A stretch of DNA of 64,000 bases from Chryseosolibacter sp036402075 (GCA_036402075.1 DASWTP010000260.1:17755-81754), one strand, 5' to 3'. Counted from the first letter of the stretch, positions 1-8,278 are shown. Program-made: numbers and translations. The notes: a model not told the origin generated them from the letters alone.

Positions 1-218
1 GTCACCTGCCAAAAATCATCCGGCACACTTTTACCGAACAACAGTAACTCAACCGACACCTTGTCCTCAATCATGGTTGTCCGACAAACGAATGCCGGCA
101 TGCCGCTGGTGAACAAGGGTACCTTGGTGGGAGCACTTTCGGAAAAGCCTTCGATGAGCAACATAGTTCTCACTACGTCAGCCAGTTCAGTAAGCGGTTG
201 TTGATACCAAAATTTCAT
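1..218 (-). CDS. AraC-type transcriptional regulator, N-terminal part only
   Basis: The reading frame starts at an ATG on the minus strand (218) and is open to the window edge, so only about 72 N-terminal residues are visible. It begins MKFWYQQPLTELADVVRT and contains TSGMPAFVCRTT followed by ELLLFGKSVPDDFW. This pattern resembles the N-terminal sensor-like domain (DUF6597 type) that precedes the AraC helix-turn-helix in many Bacteroidota regulators. The DNA-binding part would lie outside the window, so the call rests on the N-terminal pattern alone. The neighbouring small exported protein gene is on the same strand upstream. Confidence 0.5.
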   Translation of the reverse strand, partial: MKFWYQQPLTELADVVRTMLLIEGFSESAPTKVPLFTSGMPAFVCRTTMIEDKVSVELLLFGKSVPDDFWQV

Positions 219-437
219 TGAAGCTATAGACTCCGCTTCAATTTAGCCATTTACTGGAAATTCTTTATTCGAGATATGGCTTCATCGTTCTCTTCGATCC
301 AGAGACATCTGGCGTCAATTCTGTGAGCTGAATGAGGGCGATTCGAGCTTGCAGGGACATATGTTGAAACGCACTATAACGCAAATCAAGCGAAGATCTT
401 GTTTTCGTCCTGGGTCGAAGTCGTTTGGCGAGTGGCC

Positions 438-776
438 TTAGTCCATGCCGAAGGTCGACATCTCTTCGTGCTGGACCAACAGAACTGTAACGGGCCATTC
501 ACCCATCACTTTTGTGCCCGACTTCTGTGCTGTGACCTTTAGAGCAGTCAAGCCATCAAGAGCCTTGAAAATGAATCTACCTTCGGAAGCCTTCACGGTT
601 AGTCGGTAAGGGGTGACTAAGTTATCCACGACTTTTCCGTTGTTATACAGGCTGAATTTTGTAGGAAGGCCAGACGTTACCAAAACCGACATTTCATCAG
701 TAGCTGGATAATGATCGAATGAGGTGATCGCGACACTCGGAAAAAGAAGGAGCAATACCGCAACGTATGTTTTCAT
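438..776 (-). CDS. Small exported protein of unknown function
   Basis: This is a 112-residue protein with a clear signal peptide (MKTYVAVLLLLFPSVAITS). The remainder is short and beta-rich (PTKFSLYNNGKVVDNLVTPYRL), as in a small periplasmic or surface domain. No family is recognised. The ATG at 776 is followed immediately by the hydrophobic core, which supports the start. The gene stands alone on the minus strand, and the 293 bases upstream up to the beta-lactamase gene hold no convincing gene. Confidence 0.6.
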   Translation of the reverse strand: MKTYVAVLLLLFPSVAITSFDHYPATDEMSVLVTSGLPTKFSLYNNGKVVDNLVTPYRLTVKASEGRFIFKALDGLTALKVTAQKSGTKVMGEWPVTVLLVQHEEMSTFGMD

Positions 777-1069
777 AAGGAGAGGACTTTACATGATCAG
801 TATAAGCGTTGCCATGGTTGACAACAACATACGAAAAACGTTGGCAACAGCAAATTATTGCAGGTGGACCGCTCGTTAGTTGTCCCCGTCCAGTGAAATT
901 ACGTGAAAGTATTCCTTGCGAAAGATTCGGAAGTAAACCCAATGTGGATACCAGTCGAAGAAGGGCCATTTTTTCAGAACGAAAACAATTTTAATCCACG
1001 TTTTCATCCCTTAAGGTTTGATGAAATAATTCGATCACTACCGGGCCGAACTGCAATCACACCATAAAT
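777..1069. other. Intergenic region with a small inverted repeat
   Basis: No convincing gene was found between the small exported protein and the beta-lactamase. Short open frames on both strands have no recognisable domain. A 7-base inverted repeat (GTTGCCA at about 808-814 and TGGCAAC at 842-848) could form a weak hairpin. Its role is unknown. Confidence 0.4.
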
Positions 1070-1798
1070 CTATCTCCCTTCGTTCAGTGCCTTCGCCATC
1101 TTTAAAGTGTGCTCAAGCGAGCCTACGCTTGACCAACCATTATGACCGGGGATAACATATCGGGGATTGGGGCACTTCCGCTGAACATTCTGAATAGTGG
1201 TCGGATAATCTTTTACACTCGCATCGCCCAGGTTGCCCAACGTATCATCCTCCGTGCTTTTCAAAAGGCAGCCTCCATACAAAACTTTATCCTTGCCAAA
1301 CCAGATTACGATATTATCAGGGGCATGACCCTTGCCAGGATAGTAGGTCTCGAATGAATATTGTCCAACCGTAAAGGTTGTATCGTTTTTGATCAGGTAC
1401 TCTGCACGACTCATTCCTCGCGCTTTACTGAGCTCATCAGTCTGCTTTGTTGTATACGTTTTGATCCCCAACTTACGATAGTACTCGAGGCCTGCGGTAC
1501 GGTCTTCATGAAAATGCGTGGCAATACACATCACCACATTCTTATTGTGCCTGAACCTGATAGAGTCCAACAGCGGTTGAAACTGGGTTGTGTCCCAGGG
1601 AGAATCAACCATCACTACGCCCCGGCTTGTAACAAGGTATAAACCGTTTGCCGGAACACGAATACCTTTATAAACGCTGAATGTCTTAAAGACATAGAAG
1701 TCACCCGTTAGGTGGTGAATTTCCAATTTGCTTTCGGACGACTGGCAAAACGCTGGCTGAATGAAAAAATACAAGACAGTAAGAACGAGGATACGCAT
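1070..1798 (-). CDS. Subclass B1 metallo-beta-lactamase
   Basis: This is a periplasmic zinc beta-lactamase of about 242 residues. All B1 zinc ligands are visible: H95, H97 and D99 in THFHEDRTAG, H158 in GKGHAPDN, C177 in GGCLLKS and H219 in PGHNGW. The sequence NGLYLVTSRGVVMVDSPWDT is the usual N-terminal half of the fold, and the length is normal for the family. I chose the ATG at 1798 because it gives a proper signal peptide (MRILVLTVLYFFIQPAFC); an upstream TTG at 1828 would put ten polar residues in front and overlap the previous gene. B1 enzymes hydrolyse penicillins, cephalosporins and often carbapenems. Substrate range here is inferred. It follows two minus-strand genes with 8 bases between and probably shares their transcript. 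Confidence 0.9.
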   Translation of the reverse strand: MRILVLTVLYFFIQPAFCQSSESKLEIHHLTGDFYVFKTFSVYKGIRVPANGLYLVTSRGVVMVDSPWDTTQFQPLLDSIRFRHNKNVVMCIATHFHEDRTAGLEYYRKLGIKTYTTKQTDELSKARGMSRAEYLIKNDTTFTVGQYSFETYYPGKGHAPDNIVIWFGKDKVLYGGCLLKSTEDDTLGNLGDASVKDYPTTIQNVQRKCPNPRYVIPGHNGWSSVGSLEHTLKMAKALNEGR

Positions 1799-1806
1799 TC
1801 GTTTGG

Positions 1807-2169
1807 TTAATTTTTGATTTTCCGCCAATCTCGCATAATTCTTCGATTTTCCCGCTGCCGTTTTCTCGGATTTGGTTCGTAAATCAGGAATGTCTTTTCC
1901 GTTTCATACGGATAATACCGAATATACTTCTCATAATGAACTCCGCGCAGCGTAAGATACACCGTATCAGTTGCTGACACACCAAGCCTGAATCTTCCCT
2001 GTGCGTCAGTGATTCTATCCTCACCAGCAGGATGCGGAAGCGCCACGGTAATACCAGCCATCGGTGTTTTGTCACCGAACGAAAGCACCAGCCCCTCAAT
2101 AGTTCGCGTCACCTGCGAATGTGCAGGTAACCACATCCCGACCAGCAACAAGACTGCTCCTGCTTTCAT
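1807..2169 (-). CDS. Exported protein with a carboxypeptidase-regulatory-like domain
   Basis: This is a 120-residue protein with a signal peptide (MKAGAVLLLVGMWLPAHS). It is followed by one beta-sandwich domain of the carboxypeptidase-D regulatory-like type: RTIEGLVLSFGDKTPMAGI, then DAQGRFRLGVSATDTVYL. Such domains sit at the N-terminus of TonB-dependent receptors but also occur alone in Bacteroidota. The C-terminus is short and very basic (RKRQRENRRIMRDWRKIKN). Its start overlaps the stop of the upstream membrane protein gene by four bases, so the two are translationally coupled, and the beta-lactamase follows downstream. Confidence 0.65.
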   Translation of the reverse strand: MKAGAVLLLVGMWLPAHSQVTRTIEGLVLSFGDKTPMAGITVALPHPAGEDRITDAQGRFRLGVSATDTVYLTLRGVHYEKYIRYYPYETEKTFLIYEPNPRKRQRENRRIMRDWRKIKN

Positions 2170-2513
2170 TCCTTATTAATTATCTCATCAACAAAACGAT
2201 CATAACGGCTATAGAGCTTTTCTGCCATGGATTTTATTGCAGGCAAAAAAGCAGTGATCACTACTCCCACCAACTCAGCATAATTTTTTAGGAAAAACAA
2301 GTTTAGTGAGATGAACAAAATTGAACCATAAAATACCAGGTAGGAGGTCAACGTCATAACGGTCCTAACGGGTCTGGCGAGACTCGACTTAGCGAGCCGT
2401 ATGACAAGCTCGCAAACCACAAAAAACGTCAGCAGGATGCCGAGCCAAATCCATATATCCCAGCGTCCGAAACCAACAACGTAAGGATCAAAATTGTTGA
2501 TTGCCTGAATCAT
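2166..2513 (-). CDS. Small integral membrane protein, unknown function
   Basis: This is a 115-residue protein with two or three predicted membrane segments (WIWLGILLTFFVVCELVIRL, then a long hydrophobic stretch beginning TLTSYLVFYGSILF, then LVGVVITAFL) and a charged C-terminal tail (EKLYSRYDRFVDEIINKE). No family is recognised. It overlaps the next gene by four bases (ATGA) and is probably first in a three-gene unit ending with the beta-lactamase. The ATG at 2513 is the only sensible start. Confidence 0.6.
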   Translation of the reverse strand: MIQAINNFDPYVVGFGRWDIWIWLGILLTFFVVCELVIRLAKSSLARPVRTVMTLTSYLVFYGSILFISLNLFFLKNYAELVGVVITAFLPAIKSMAEKLYSRYDRFVDEIINKE

Positions 2514-2662
2514 GCCAGATCTTTAAATATACTTCTAACTTATCAGCGTAAAAAATGAGATCAGGCTTTTTCTCGTACTTGGGTATCTAGGAAAAAAGCA
2601 AGGTATTACTTTATTCGCTAGCATCTCAGGTTTCTGATGCACCTAAAACGACCGGAAAATAT

Positions 2663-3283
2663 TTATTTCACAGGCTCACGCAAGATCGTTTTGAGTTTTT
2701 CCGGAGCGGTTTTCCGAAAATCAGAAAGGTAAATTTCATGGTGGAGGCCGTTCTTCTGAAGCCCCCGCTCTCCACAAAATTTGCCAATCTCCTTCAACGT
2801 TTCCGGCTCTGTAGAATACGGTCCTACATGAAGCATTTGAACACATATTCCCTCTGCCAGTTCATAAAACTCAACTTCCGTTACTAACAGCCTGTTCTTC
2901 TTCTTCAGAACAGTTTCAGCAGCGTTGGAAACGTCAGCCTTTGAAACGAAATCAGGCAGCCGTATAGCCAGCCGATATTCCCACTCACTTCGCGGCACGT
3001 CTGTCGAGGTCTCGATCGTCTTATTTCTAAATTTTTCCTCATCAAACCACCAGAATCCTTCCAGCTTTGCCACAGCAAAATCTTTTCCGCGAGCTTTGAA
3101 GTCAAATTTCAATGTGTACGCGGTGGAGTAAAGTGCTTCAATCCGCTCGAGGAACGGTGCACCGGAAGGATCGCCCTTGCCCCTAATGGAAATGAACGGA
3201 ACTCGTCCGACATCGATCAGTTCTGGCGTGCGTTTCGCGCTGTAATATGATTTGTGTTTTTTCGTGAGATCAAGTTTTTCCAT
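2663..3283 (-). CDS. GyrI-like small-molecule-binding domain protein
   Basis: This 206-residue soluble protein has the layout of stand-alone GyrI-like (SOUL/bacterial regulator ligand-binding type, COG4832-like) proteins. It has an N-terminal stretch with PELIDVGRVPFISIRGKGDP, an aromatic core (LEGFWWFDEEKF), and a C-terminal strand-helix part with VQMLHVGPYSTEPETLKEI and HHEIYLSDFRKTAPEKLKT. The HVGPYSTE sequence is typical of GyrI-like domains that bind hydrophobic cations or other small molecules. There is no DNA-binding domain, so it is probably a binding or hydrolase-like protein. The natural ligand cannot be told from the sequence. Confidence 0.8.
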   Translation of the reverse strand: MEKLDLTKKHKSYYSAKRTPELIDVGRVPFISIRGKGDPSGAPFLERIEALYSTAYTLKFDFKARGKDFAVAKLEGFWWFDEEKFRNKTIETSTDVPRSEWEYRLAIRLPDFVSKADVSNAAETVLKKKNRLLVTEVEFYELAEGICVQMLHVGPYSTEPETLKEIGKFCGERGLQKNGLHHEIYLSDFRKTAPEKLKTILREPVK

Positions 3284-3349
3284 GACTTTTTAACGCCAAA
3301 AAAATATAGACTACTGACAACTGTATGTCAGCAGCATTTGCAAGGCATC

Positions 3350-3886
3350 TTAAACCTCTTTTGTCATGAAGAAAAAATCACGCTCCAGATCATATTTCAA
3401 CTTCGCTACGCTCCTTCGCATGACAAAGTATGGAATGCCTACCATGAACGCTGCGTGAACAAGAATAAACGGAAATATGACCCATGCGAAATCATCTTTG
3501 GGCCCGAAAAAAGCAAACGAAACAATTGCTGCCAGGTAAAAGATCAGGATAAAAATCAAAAAAGGGATAATGAAATTATTGAAACCCGTAATGGTTGACG
3601 TGATGATTAACTTCTCGTCTTTTTGCCGAAACGTACCTTCGGCTTTCGCCAGGGCCAGGTTCGAATCAAACATCCTCTTTCTCCGCCTGATCTTGAATGA
3701 ATCATCGGTGACCACGCCTTTGTATTCATTCTTGGTCGAACGGAATGCCTCTAATGGCACGCCCAGAAAACCCGTCCCACCGGGGTCAACGCTGTTTCGT
3801 AGTCGCTCGACAAACACTCTTTTTTCGATAGGGATTTCCGTGGTCAGATAATCGACCAGCTTCAGTCGTTCAAGTAAGGCTCGCAT
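3350..3886 (-). CDS. Membrane protein with two transmembrane segments, unknown function
   Basis: This is a 178-residue protein with a soluble N-terminal part of about 105 residues, two adjacent hydrophobic segments (FIIPFLIFILIFYLAAIVSF and FPFILVHAAFMVGIPYFV) and a charged C-terminal tail. The N-terminal part (VDPGGTGFLGVPLEAFRSTK) may be a cytoplasmic domain that touches the membrane. I recognise no family. Similar two-helix proteins in Bacteroidota are annotated only as hypothetical. It lies between the GyrI-like gene and the fucosidase, all on the minus strand. Confidence 0.65.
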   Translation of the reverse strand: MRALLERLKLVDYLTTEIPIEKRVFVERLRNSVDPGGTGFLGVPLEAFRSTKNEYKGVVTDDSFKIRRRKRMFDSNLALAKAEGTFRQKDEKLIITSTITGFNNFIIPFLIFILIFYLAAIVSFAFFGPKDDFAWVIFPFILVHAAFMVGIPYFVMRRSVAKLKYDLERDFFFMTKEV

Positions 3887-3922
3887 TTTTTAATTCTGAT
3901 TAATTCGCAGGGAACAGGCAAA

Positions 3923-5260
3923 CTAGTTTAATCCGCCTTTACCGCGATACAATTCAATAGGGCCGTCAAGCGCCACTTTTAATACAGTTACATACTGGTC
4001 GTTGGCTGAAGCCGGCACGTCAATATAAATCAATCCCGGCACAGGGCTCCACGAAATCTTTCCGACCACTTTATGTTTTAGCTGAGTGCCTGCGCCAACC
4101 ACCTCAACTGCTTTCACTTTGTTCTTAACTCCTTTCAGCATCACCGTCCCGGAAGTTCTTCCGTGAAGGAACAAGTAAAGCGTGGCTGAGTCTTTCGAAA
4201 GTGTCGTTGGTCCATAAAAGTGTCCGGCCGGGATTCCGCCAACGGTATTAAAAATGGCTTCACCATGTTTTTTATTCCACGCTCCCAACGTTTTCAACAC
4301 ATGAATTTGTTCTTCCGGAATTGTACCATCTTCCTTCGGCCCCATGTCCAGCAGAAGATTTCCGCCATTGGCTACCGCGTCCACAAAAATAGTGATGACT
4401 TCATAGGGCGTTTTCCAGTTATTATCGTTGTGGAAACCCCAGTTGTCGTTTGTGGTCATGCAAAGCTCCCACCACTTGTAGCCAGGGCGCGTGACGGGAA
4501 AATTTTGTTCAGGCGTTTCATAATCGCCATGGCCTTGAAGTCGGCCGTTGATAATCGCATTTGGATTCTGTGCGAGAATAATGTTTCTCACTTTTTCACT
4601 CTCCCATTCTTCCGCGCTGTGTTCCCAATCGCCATCAAACCACCACAGGTCTGGGTTGAACGTAGTGCTGATCTCCCTGATCTGTCCCTGGAAGAAATCC
4701 CTAAACCGGTTCCAGCGTTTGTAGTCATCACTGACCTTGTATCGCGAACTGTCTCTCAGGAAGCCGGGATAATCAGGATGTGACCAGTCAATGAGTGAAA
4801 AATAGGCACCAGCCTTGATTCCCCTGCTTCTCAACTCGGCAAAAAGTGGAGTAATGAGGTCTTTCTTTGCTGGCGTTGCTCTTACGCTGCTAAGCTTATT
4901 CAGTTTCGTATCATACATGGCCACGCCATCGTGATGCTTGGTTGTAACCACGGCATAACGCGCACCCGATTCTTTAATCAAGTCAGCCCAAAATGCAGGA
5001 TCGTATTTAGAAAGCGTAAAGCCTTTCAGTTGCTTCATGTAGTCAGCGTAGCTCATCTTTTTGTTATAAAAGCTCCACGACTCATCAACGCCATCGACTG
5101 CATAAATGCCTTCATGGATAAAAATGCCGAGCTTGGCATCGGCAAACCATTGCATCTTATTCGCAATTGCTTCTGACTTAACATGGCTCTGCCCACGGAG
5201 CGCAATGGGTGACAACAGCGTAAAAAGGAAATAGATCGTCTGGATCTTTCTAAGGTTCAT
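3923..5260 (-). CDS. GH29 alpha-L-fucosidase, exported
   Basis: This is a glycoside hydrolase of about 445 residues that would remove terminal L-fucose. Family marks are the first beta strand (ADAKLGIFIHEGIYAVDG), KHHDGVAMYD, the catalytic nucleophile Asp209 in WWFDGDW, and LLDMGPKEDGTIPEEQ. The acid/base residue is not conserved within the family and cannot be named. The ATG at 5260 gives a signal peptide (MNLRKIQTIYFLFTLLSP); a start further upstream would add a polar leader. One oddity is that the usual His-Trp-Gly of the first strand reads His-Glu-Gly here, in a position near the fucose-binding pocket. No other glycan genes flank it. Confidence 0.88.
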   Translation of the reverse strand: MNLRKIQTIYFLFTLLSPIALRGQSHVKSEAIANKMQWFADAKLGIFIHEGIYAVDGVDESWSFYNKKMSYADYMKQLKGFTLSKYDPAFWADLIKESGARYAVVTTKHHDGVAMYDTKLNKLSSVRATPAKKDLITPLFAELRSRGIKAGAYFSLIDWSHPDYPGFLRDSSRYKVSDDYKRWNRFRDFFQGQIREISTTFNPDLWWFDGDWEHSAEEWESEKVRNIILAQNPNAIINGRLQGHGDYETPEQNFPVTRPGYKWWELCMTTNDNWGFHNDNNWKTPYEVITIFVDAVANGGNLLLDMGPKEDGTIPEEQIHVLKTLGAWNKKHGEAIFNTVGGIPAGHFYGPTTLSKDSATLYLFLHGRTSGTVMLKGVKNKVKAVEVVGAGTQLKHKVVGKISWSPVPGLIYIDVPASANDQYVTVLKVALDGPIELYRGKGGLN

Positions 5261-5350
5261 AATGCATCTTTCAAAGTCCAAATTGACTCGAGAATGATAA
5301 ACGCGCAAGTAAGTGGTGAGAAAACTTTGAAAAAATTGCCCGGCAGCGTC

Positions 5351-5974
5351 TTATCCTTTTTGAAAACAAAACGTTTTAAACGATTTTCCGTTTGGCAAAA
5401 AGTTTTCCTCCTCGTCAACCAAGGCGAAAGAATGATAAGCCGCGGCATTAAGGAGTTCGGTTGGATCAACGATCCGGAATATCTGTCCTACTTGCTTGAT
5501 TGTCTCTACACCGGTCTGACTGACCGATGTCACGCCATTATTAACCTGGATGGTCACTGCTGCATGCCCTTCATCTATTACGTTATTCTGGAGGAATCTG
5601 AATCCCTGGCGCACGTCCAGATACTCGAAGATCAATGCCGCCCAGCAAAGATCAACCTTGACAATTTCTGCAGCCGCGACAGCGAGGTCCAACTGTACAA
5701 GGTGAAGCCCATCGATTCGCTGTCCGAAACGCTTGTCCGTCTCGCGAAGATAGTCGGGATTAATGTCAACAGCATATACGTCTCGCGTTAATGTGCTGTC
5801 CACGTGCTCAAGACCGTTTCCCCCGGATACTCCGAGGCACATCAACGAGCCTGGCCTGAATCTCGACAAATATTTAGCCGTTAATACATTCAACAATTGC
5901 TGCTGTCCAACGGTGGGATGACTCATGTGTTTTTCATAGTCATCAAGCGGTATCTTTTCCCAGATGTTGCCCAT
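5351..5974 (-). CDS. Class I SAM-dependent methyltransferase
   Basis: This is a 207-residue cytoplasmic protein. The SAM-binding core is visible: a glycine motif (LMCLGVSGGNGLEHVD) followed by the acidic end of strand two (YAVDINPDYL), then DLCWAALIFEYLD as a motif-II-like strand. The C-terminal half (VSQTGVETIKQVGQIFRIVD) fits a substrate-specific lid. The substrate is unknown. The ATG at 5974 gives a normal start. A plus-strand frame covering the same bases is a shadow of this gene. Confidence 0.8.
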   Translation of the reverse strand: MGNIWEKIPLDDYEKHMSHPTVGQQQLLNVLTAKYLSRFRPGSLMCLGVSGGNGLEHVDSTLTRDVYAVDINPDYLRETDKRFGQRIDGLHLVQLDLAVAAAEIVKVDLCWAALIFEYLDVRQGFRFLQNNVIDEGHAAVTIQVNNGVTSVSQTGVETIKQVGQIFRIVDPTELLNAAAYHSFALVDEEENFLPNGKSFKTFCFQKG

Positions 5975-6025
5975 GCCTTCGTAGGGTTAATTTTTACGTC
6001 TGGCTTTCAAATACCAGACTGACTA

Positions 6026-6053
6026 GCATCCTCCGCTAAACGGGAAACGATGC
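6026..6053. repeat. Degenerate copy of the GCATCGTC hairpin repeat
   Basis: This is an imperfect 28-base palindrome with outer arms GCATC and GATGC and an inner AACGGG, followed by GCGAGACATAAAAT. The same hairpin and the same tail recur at 6525, 6712 and 8424, so this is a decayed member of that small family. It lies between the methyltransferase and the small membrane protein. Confidence 0.6.
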
Positions 6054-6137
6054 GAGACATAAAATTTGCAGTTGCCGCAGATCAACCTCCCACCTCCCGG
6101 CTGAAGATTTCGATCTGAATGATTCTTATTTAATCGC

Positions 6138-6446
6138 TTAGGATAAGAAACCCTTTGTGAGGAGCACGAGATCCATGACTAACATCCAAATCACAAAGAT
6201 CGCGGTCCACAACTTGAGAACAATTACGTCCCAGAAGTATGTTAGAAAATCGTCAGTCGGGTCTTTGCGAAATTGCTCGTTCAGATCTGTTTTCCTGAAA
6301 AAATAAAACACACCAATAAACGTGATGAGAGATCCCACAGGCATCAACATCTGTAGGTATTTCATCAAGAAGATACCAAGAAAAAACCCAAGGGCGAAAA
6401 TAAGAATACCATATCCAATAAGTTTGTTGATAGTTGAATTTCTCAC
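6138..6446 (-). CDS. Small membrane protein, unknown function
   Basis: This 102-residue protein has three likely membrane segments (GYGILIFALGFFLGIFLMKY, MPVGSLITFIGVFYFF, and a C-terminal LWTAIFVIWMLVMDLVLL). The start is GTG at 6446; the next in-frame ATG would remove the first membrane helix. No family is recognised. It is flanked on both sides by the hairpin repeats described at 6026 and 6525. Confidence 0.55.
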   Translation of the reverse strand: MRNSTINKLIGYGILIFALGFFLGIFLMKYLQMLMPVGSLITFIGVFYFFRKTDLNEQFRKDPTDDFLTYFWDVIVLKLWTAIFVIWMLVMDLVLLTKGFLS

Positions 6447-6524
6447 CTGCTGATTAAATTAGAAGCCATTATTAACATGCCTCTAAAATATAAATATTTT
6501 GCGGGCCAACCATTAGTCCGGCTT

Positions 6525-6552
6525 GCATCGTCCCCGAAACGGGAGACGATGC
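6525..6552. repeat. GCATCGTC hairpin repeat
   Basis: This palindrome has 8-base arms GCATCGTC and GACGATGC, an inner CCG/CGG stem and an AAA loop. It is followed by GCGAGACATAAAAT. It resembles REP-type intergenic palindromes. Confidence 0.8.
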
Positions 6553-6564
6553 GAGACATAAAAT

Positions 6565-6750
6565 CTTCTATCGTACGCATTCAAATTGAAAAAAGTTATT
6601 GTGCGAACCTCTCGCAATGCAAAATGAACCGGGGCGAATAAAAATTACTTTGATTAAACGAATGTATATTGCGAATAGAGGGAAGGGGGTAAATTTAGAT
6701 ACGTCCCGCTAGCATCGTCCCCGAAACGGGAGACGATGCTAGGCATAAAA
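6565..6750. repeat. Long direct repeat, copy 1 (downstream side of the S41 gene)
   Basis: About 186 bases from CTTCTATCGTACGCATTC to AGGCATAAAA recur at 8279-8463 with only about ten differences, including a 2-base indel (CCTCTCGC versus CCTCGC). Both copies end with the same hairpin and the same flanking ACGTCCCGCTA. The two copies bracket exactly the S41 peptidase gene, in the same orientation. Confidence 0.85.
6712..6739. repeat. GCATCGTC hairpin repeat (inside long repeat copy 1)
   Basis: This is the same 28-base palindrome as at 6525-6552 and perfectly identical to it over the hairpin. It is followed by TAGGCATAAAA instead of GAGACATAAAA. In the minus-strand direction it lies just downstream of the S41 stop codon but has no long T-run, so it is not a standard terminator. 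Confidence 0.8.
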
Positions 6751-6778
6751 GGACCTTCTCAAGGTACGCTCATATTTC

Positions 6779-8266
6779 CTACTGCTGCGGTACGCCTCTT
6801 AACTGACCGAGTAAATCAGATACCTCCATTTTATCAACATTTTTAATAACGATGTCGGGAACGACAGGATTATTGTCTTCCTGGTCACCATTGGCCCTAA
6901 TAAAAAGCGCTGATGGAAGCCAGCAAGAAATACCCGAGTTTGGGAGCCTTACAGCAACTATTTCGCCTAGATGGTTGGGTGCATCTCCAGAAGGCTCTCC
7001 CACCACCGTTGCGAGCGAATAGTCCTTTACTGCATTAGCCATCATCATAGCACTGCTAAAGGTTCTGTTTGCAATCAATACATACACTTTACCAGTAAAC
7101 CGATTCTCATTGGGTGCTGGCTCAATTGGAGATGAAGGATTCTTGTACTTGAAGAACGTGCCCTCCTGATGTTTGAAATAAGCCTTCCGTGTCATTGTAA
7201 CGGCAAGCCCTCGGACGTACCAGGGAAACATCCTTTTATAGTTTGCCTTGTATTCCCGACTAACTAACCATTTTTTGTTGGCCGTCATTCGATACGGTCT
7301 GGAGTTAAAATAATTAATAAGAGTAGCGCCATGAATGCTGTTTCCACCGCTATTTCTTCGCAAGTCAATCACCAGCATGCCTATTTTTCTAGTTTTAATA
7401 TCCTGAAACGTAGTTGCCAAAAACTCATTAAACCTGTTGCTATTAACCGACTGCATACTCTTAAAGTCGATATAGGCAATGGTGTCTTGTACAACAGAAT
7501 AACTAATAATATCGCCCAGGTTACCAGGGTTGACTTGCTTCAGGGCTTTAAATGGAGGAGCATTAACTTTAGGCCGATATCCCTCTAGCATACAACTGGA
7601 AATCGAACCGCCCCTCGCGAATTTAATTTGGAATGGTGGATTGATACCGTTCAGCCAAAGATATTCCGCGAACGATCTGGAAACCCTACGGATTTTCAAC
7701 GCACGCAGGCCTCCCTCATAACCACAGAAAACATTATAGAGAGAATCCGCCCTTAGACCGTTAATTGATAAAACCCTGTCACCATCGAGCAGTACCATCC
7801 CGGGTTTTAACGTTGATGTAACGGAAACGGAATCATCGTCTAGAACGCATTTGAACGGCAGAATGCCCCCGCCATTTTCCACAAACCTGTGATAATTGTT
7901 GTGTGGAAACTCACAATACATATGCCCCACGTTATAGGCACCCTGCAACCTGAGAAAATGCTCGTAAAATTGAAGTGGAGTCAGAGCCGTCTTCTCCTTA
8001 ATTCCCGATGCAATACTGTCTATTTTACTCTTCTTCGTGTATAAATATGGGAATGGGACAATCTTTTCCACCGTAGAAATGTAATAATTTACATCTTCGA
8101 CAATTTTCCGATTATCAAACTTTCCTGATGGGAGTTTTGTCTGCAGACGCTTGATCACCACTTTTCTCATCGAACAAGCGGAAGTGATAACAAGGAAAAC
8201 CAGAAAACTGACAAAAGTCCTTCCCACGGCACTAGTTCGATAGAGGTGATAACGACAATGACACAT
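6779..8266 (-). CDS. S41 family (C-terminal processing type) peptidase, lipoprotein-like
   Basis: This exported serine protease has about 495 residues. The N-terminus holds a hydrophobic segment ending in VFLVITSACS, a plausible though imperfect lipobox. The core shows a PDZ-like stretch (LDGDRVLSINGLRAD), then the S41 domain: LVIDLRRNSGGNS, the catalytic serine region RTFSSAMMMA, and GEPSGDAPNHLGE. The ATG at 8266 is preferred to a TTG at 8278. The protein belongs to the S41 subgroup found in many Bacteroidota as lone lipoproteins, and its substrate is unknown. The gene sits exactly between two ~185-base direct repeats, the second of which lies directly upstream of its start, so its promoter probably lies inside the repeat. 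Confidence 0.85.
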   Translation of the reverse strand: MCHCRYHLYRTSAVGRTFVSFLVFLVITSACSMRKVVIKRLQTKLPSGKFDNRKIVEDVNYYISTVEKIVPFPYLYTKKSKIDSIASGIKEKTALTPLQFYEHFLRLQGAYNVGHMYCEFPHNNYHRFVENGGGILPFKCVLDDDSVSVTSTLKPGMVLLDGDRVLSINGLRADSLYNVFCGYEGGLRALKIRRVSRSFAEYLWLNGINPPFQIKFARGGSISSCMLEGYRPKVNAPPFKALKQVNPGNLGDIISYSVVQDTIAYIDFKSMQSVNSNRFNEFLATTFQDIKTRKIGMLVIDLRRNSGGNSIHGATLINYFNSRPYRMTANKKWLVSREYKANYKRMFPWYVRGLAVTMTRKAYFKHQEGTFFKYKNPSSPIEPAPNENRFTGKVYVLIANRTFSSAMMMANAVKDYSLATVVGEPSGDAPNHLGEIVAVRLPNSGISCWLPSALFIRANGDQEDNNPVVPDIVIKNVDKMEVSDLLGQLRGVPQQ

Positions 8267-8278
8267 TTGACAATTCAA

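Larger units (their letters stand above)
6447..6778. other. Intergenic region holding two hairpins and one long direct repeat
   Basis: No gene was found. The region holds a 28-base hairpin at 6525-6552, then the ~185-base direct repeat copy at 6565-6750, which itself ends in a second hairpin (6712-6739). These are given as separate entries. Confidence 0.7.

Noticed and set aside
265..498. Minus-strand 77-codon frame near the left end
   Set aside because: It overlaps the end of the exported-protein gene in another frame, has no recognisable domain and a basic, shuffled-looking composition.
697..994. Opposing short frames in the gap before the beta-lactamase
   Set aside because: They overlap each other on opposite strands, lack domain patterns, and one overlaps the signal peptide gene.
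5294..5791. Plus-strand 165-codon frame opposite the methyltransferase
   Set aside because: The minus-strand frame has a clear SAM-binding pattern; this one is its shadow.
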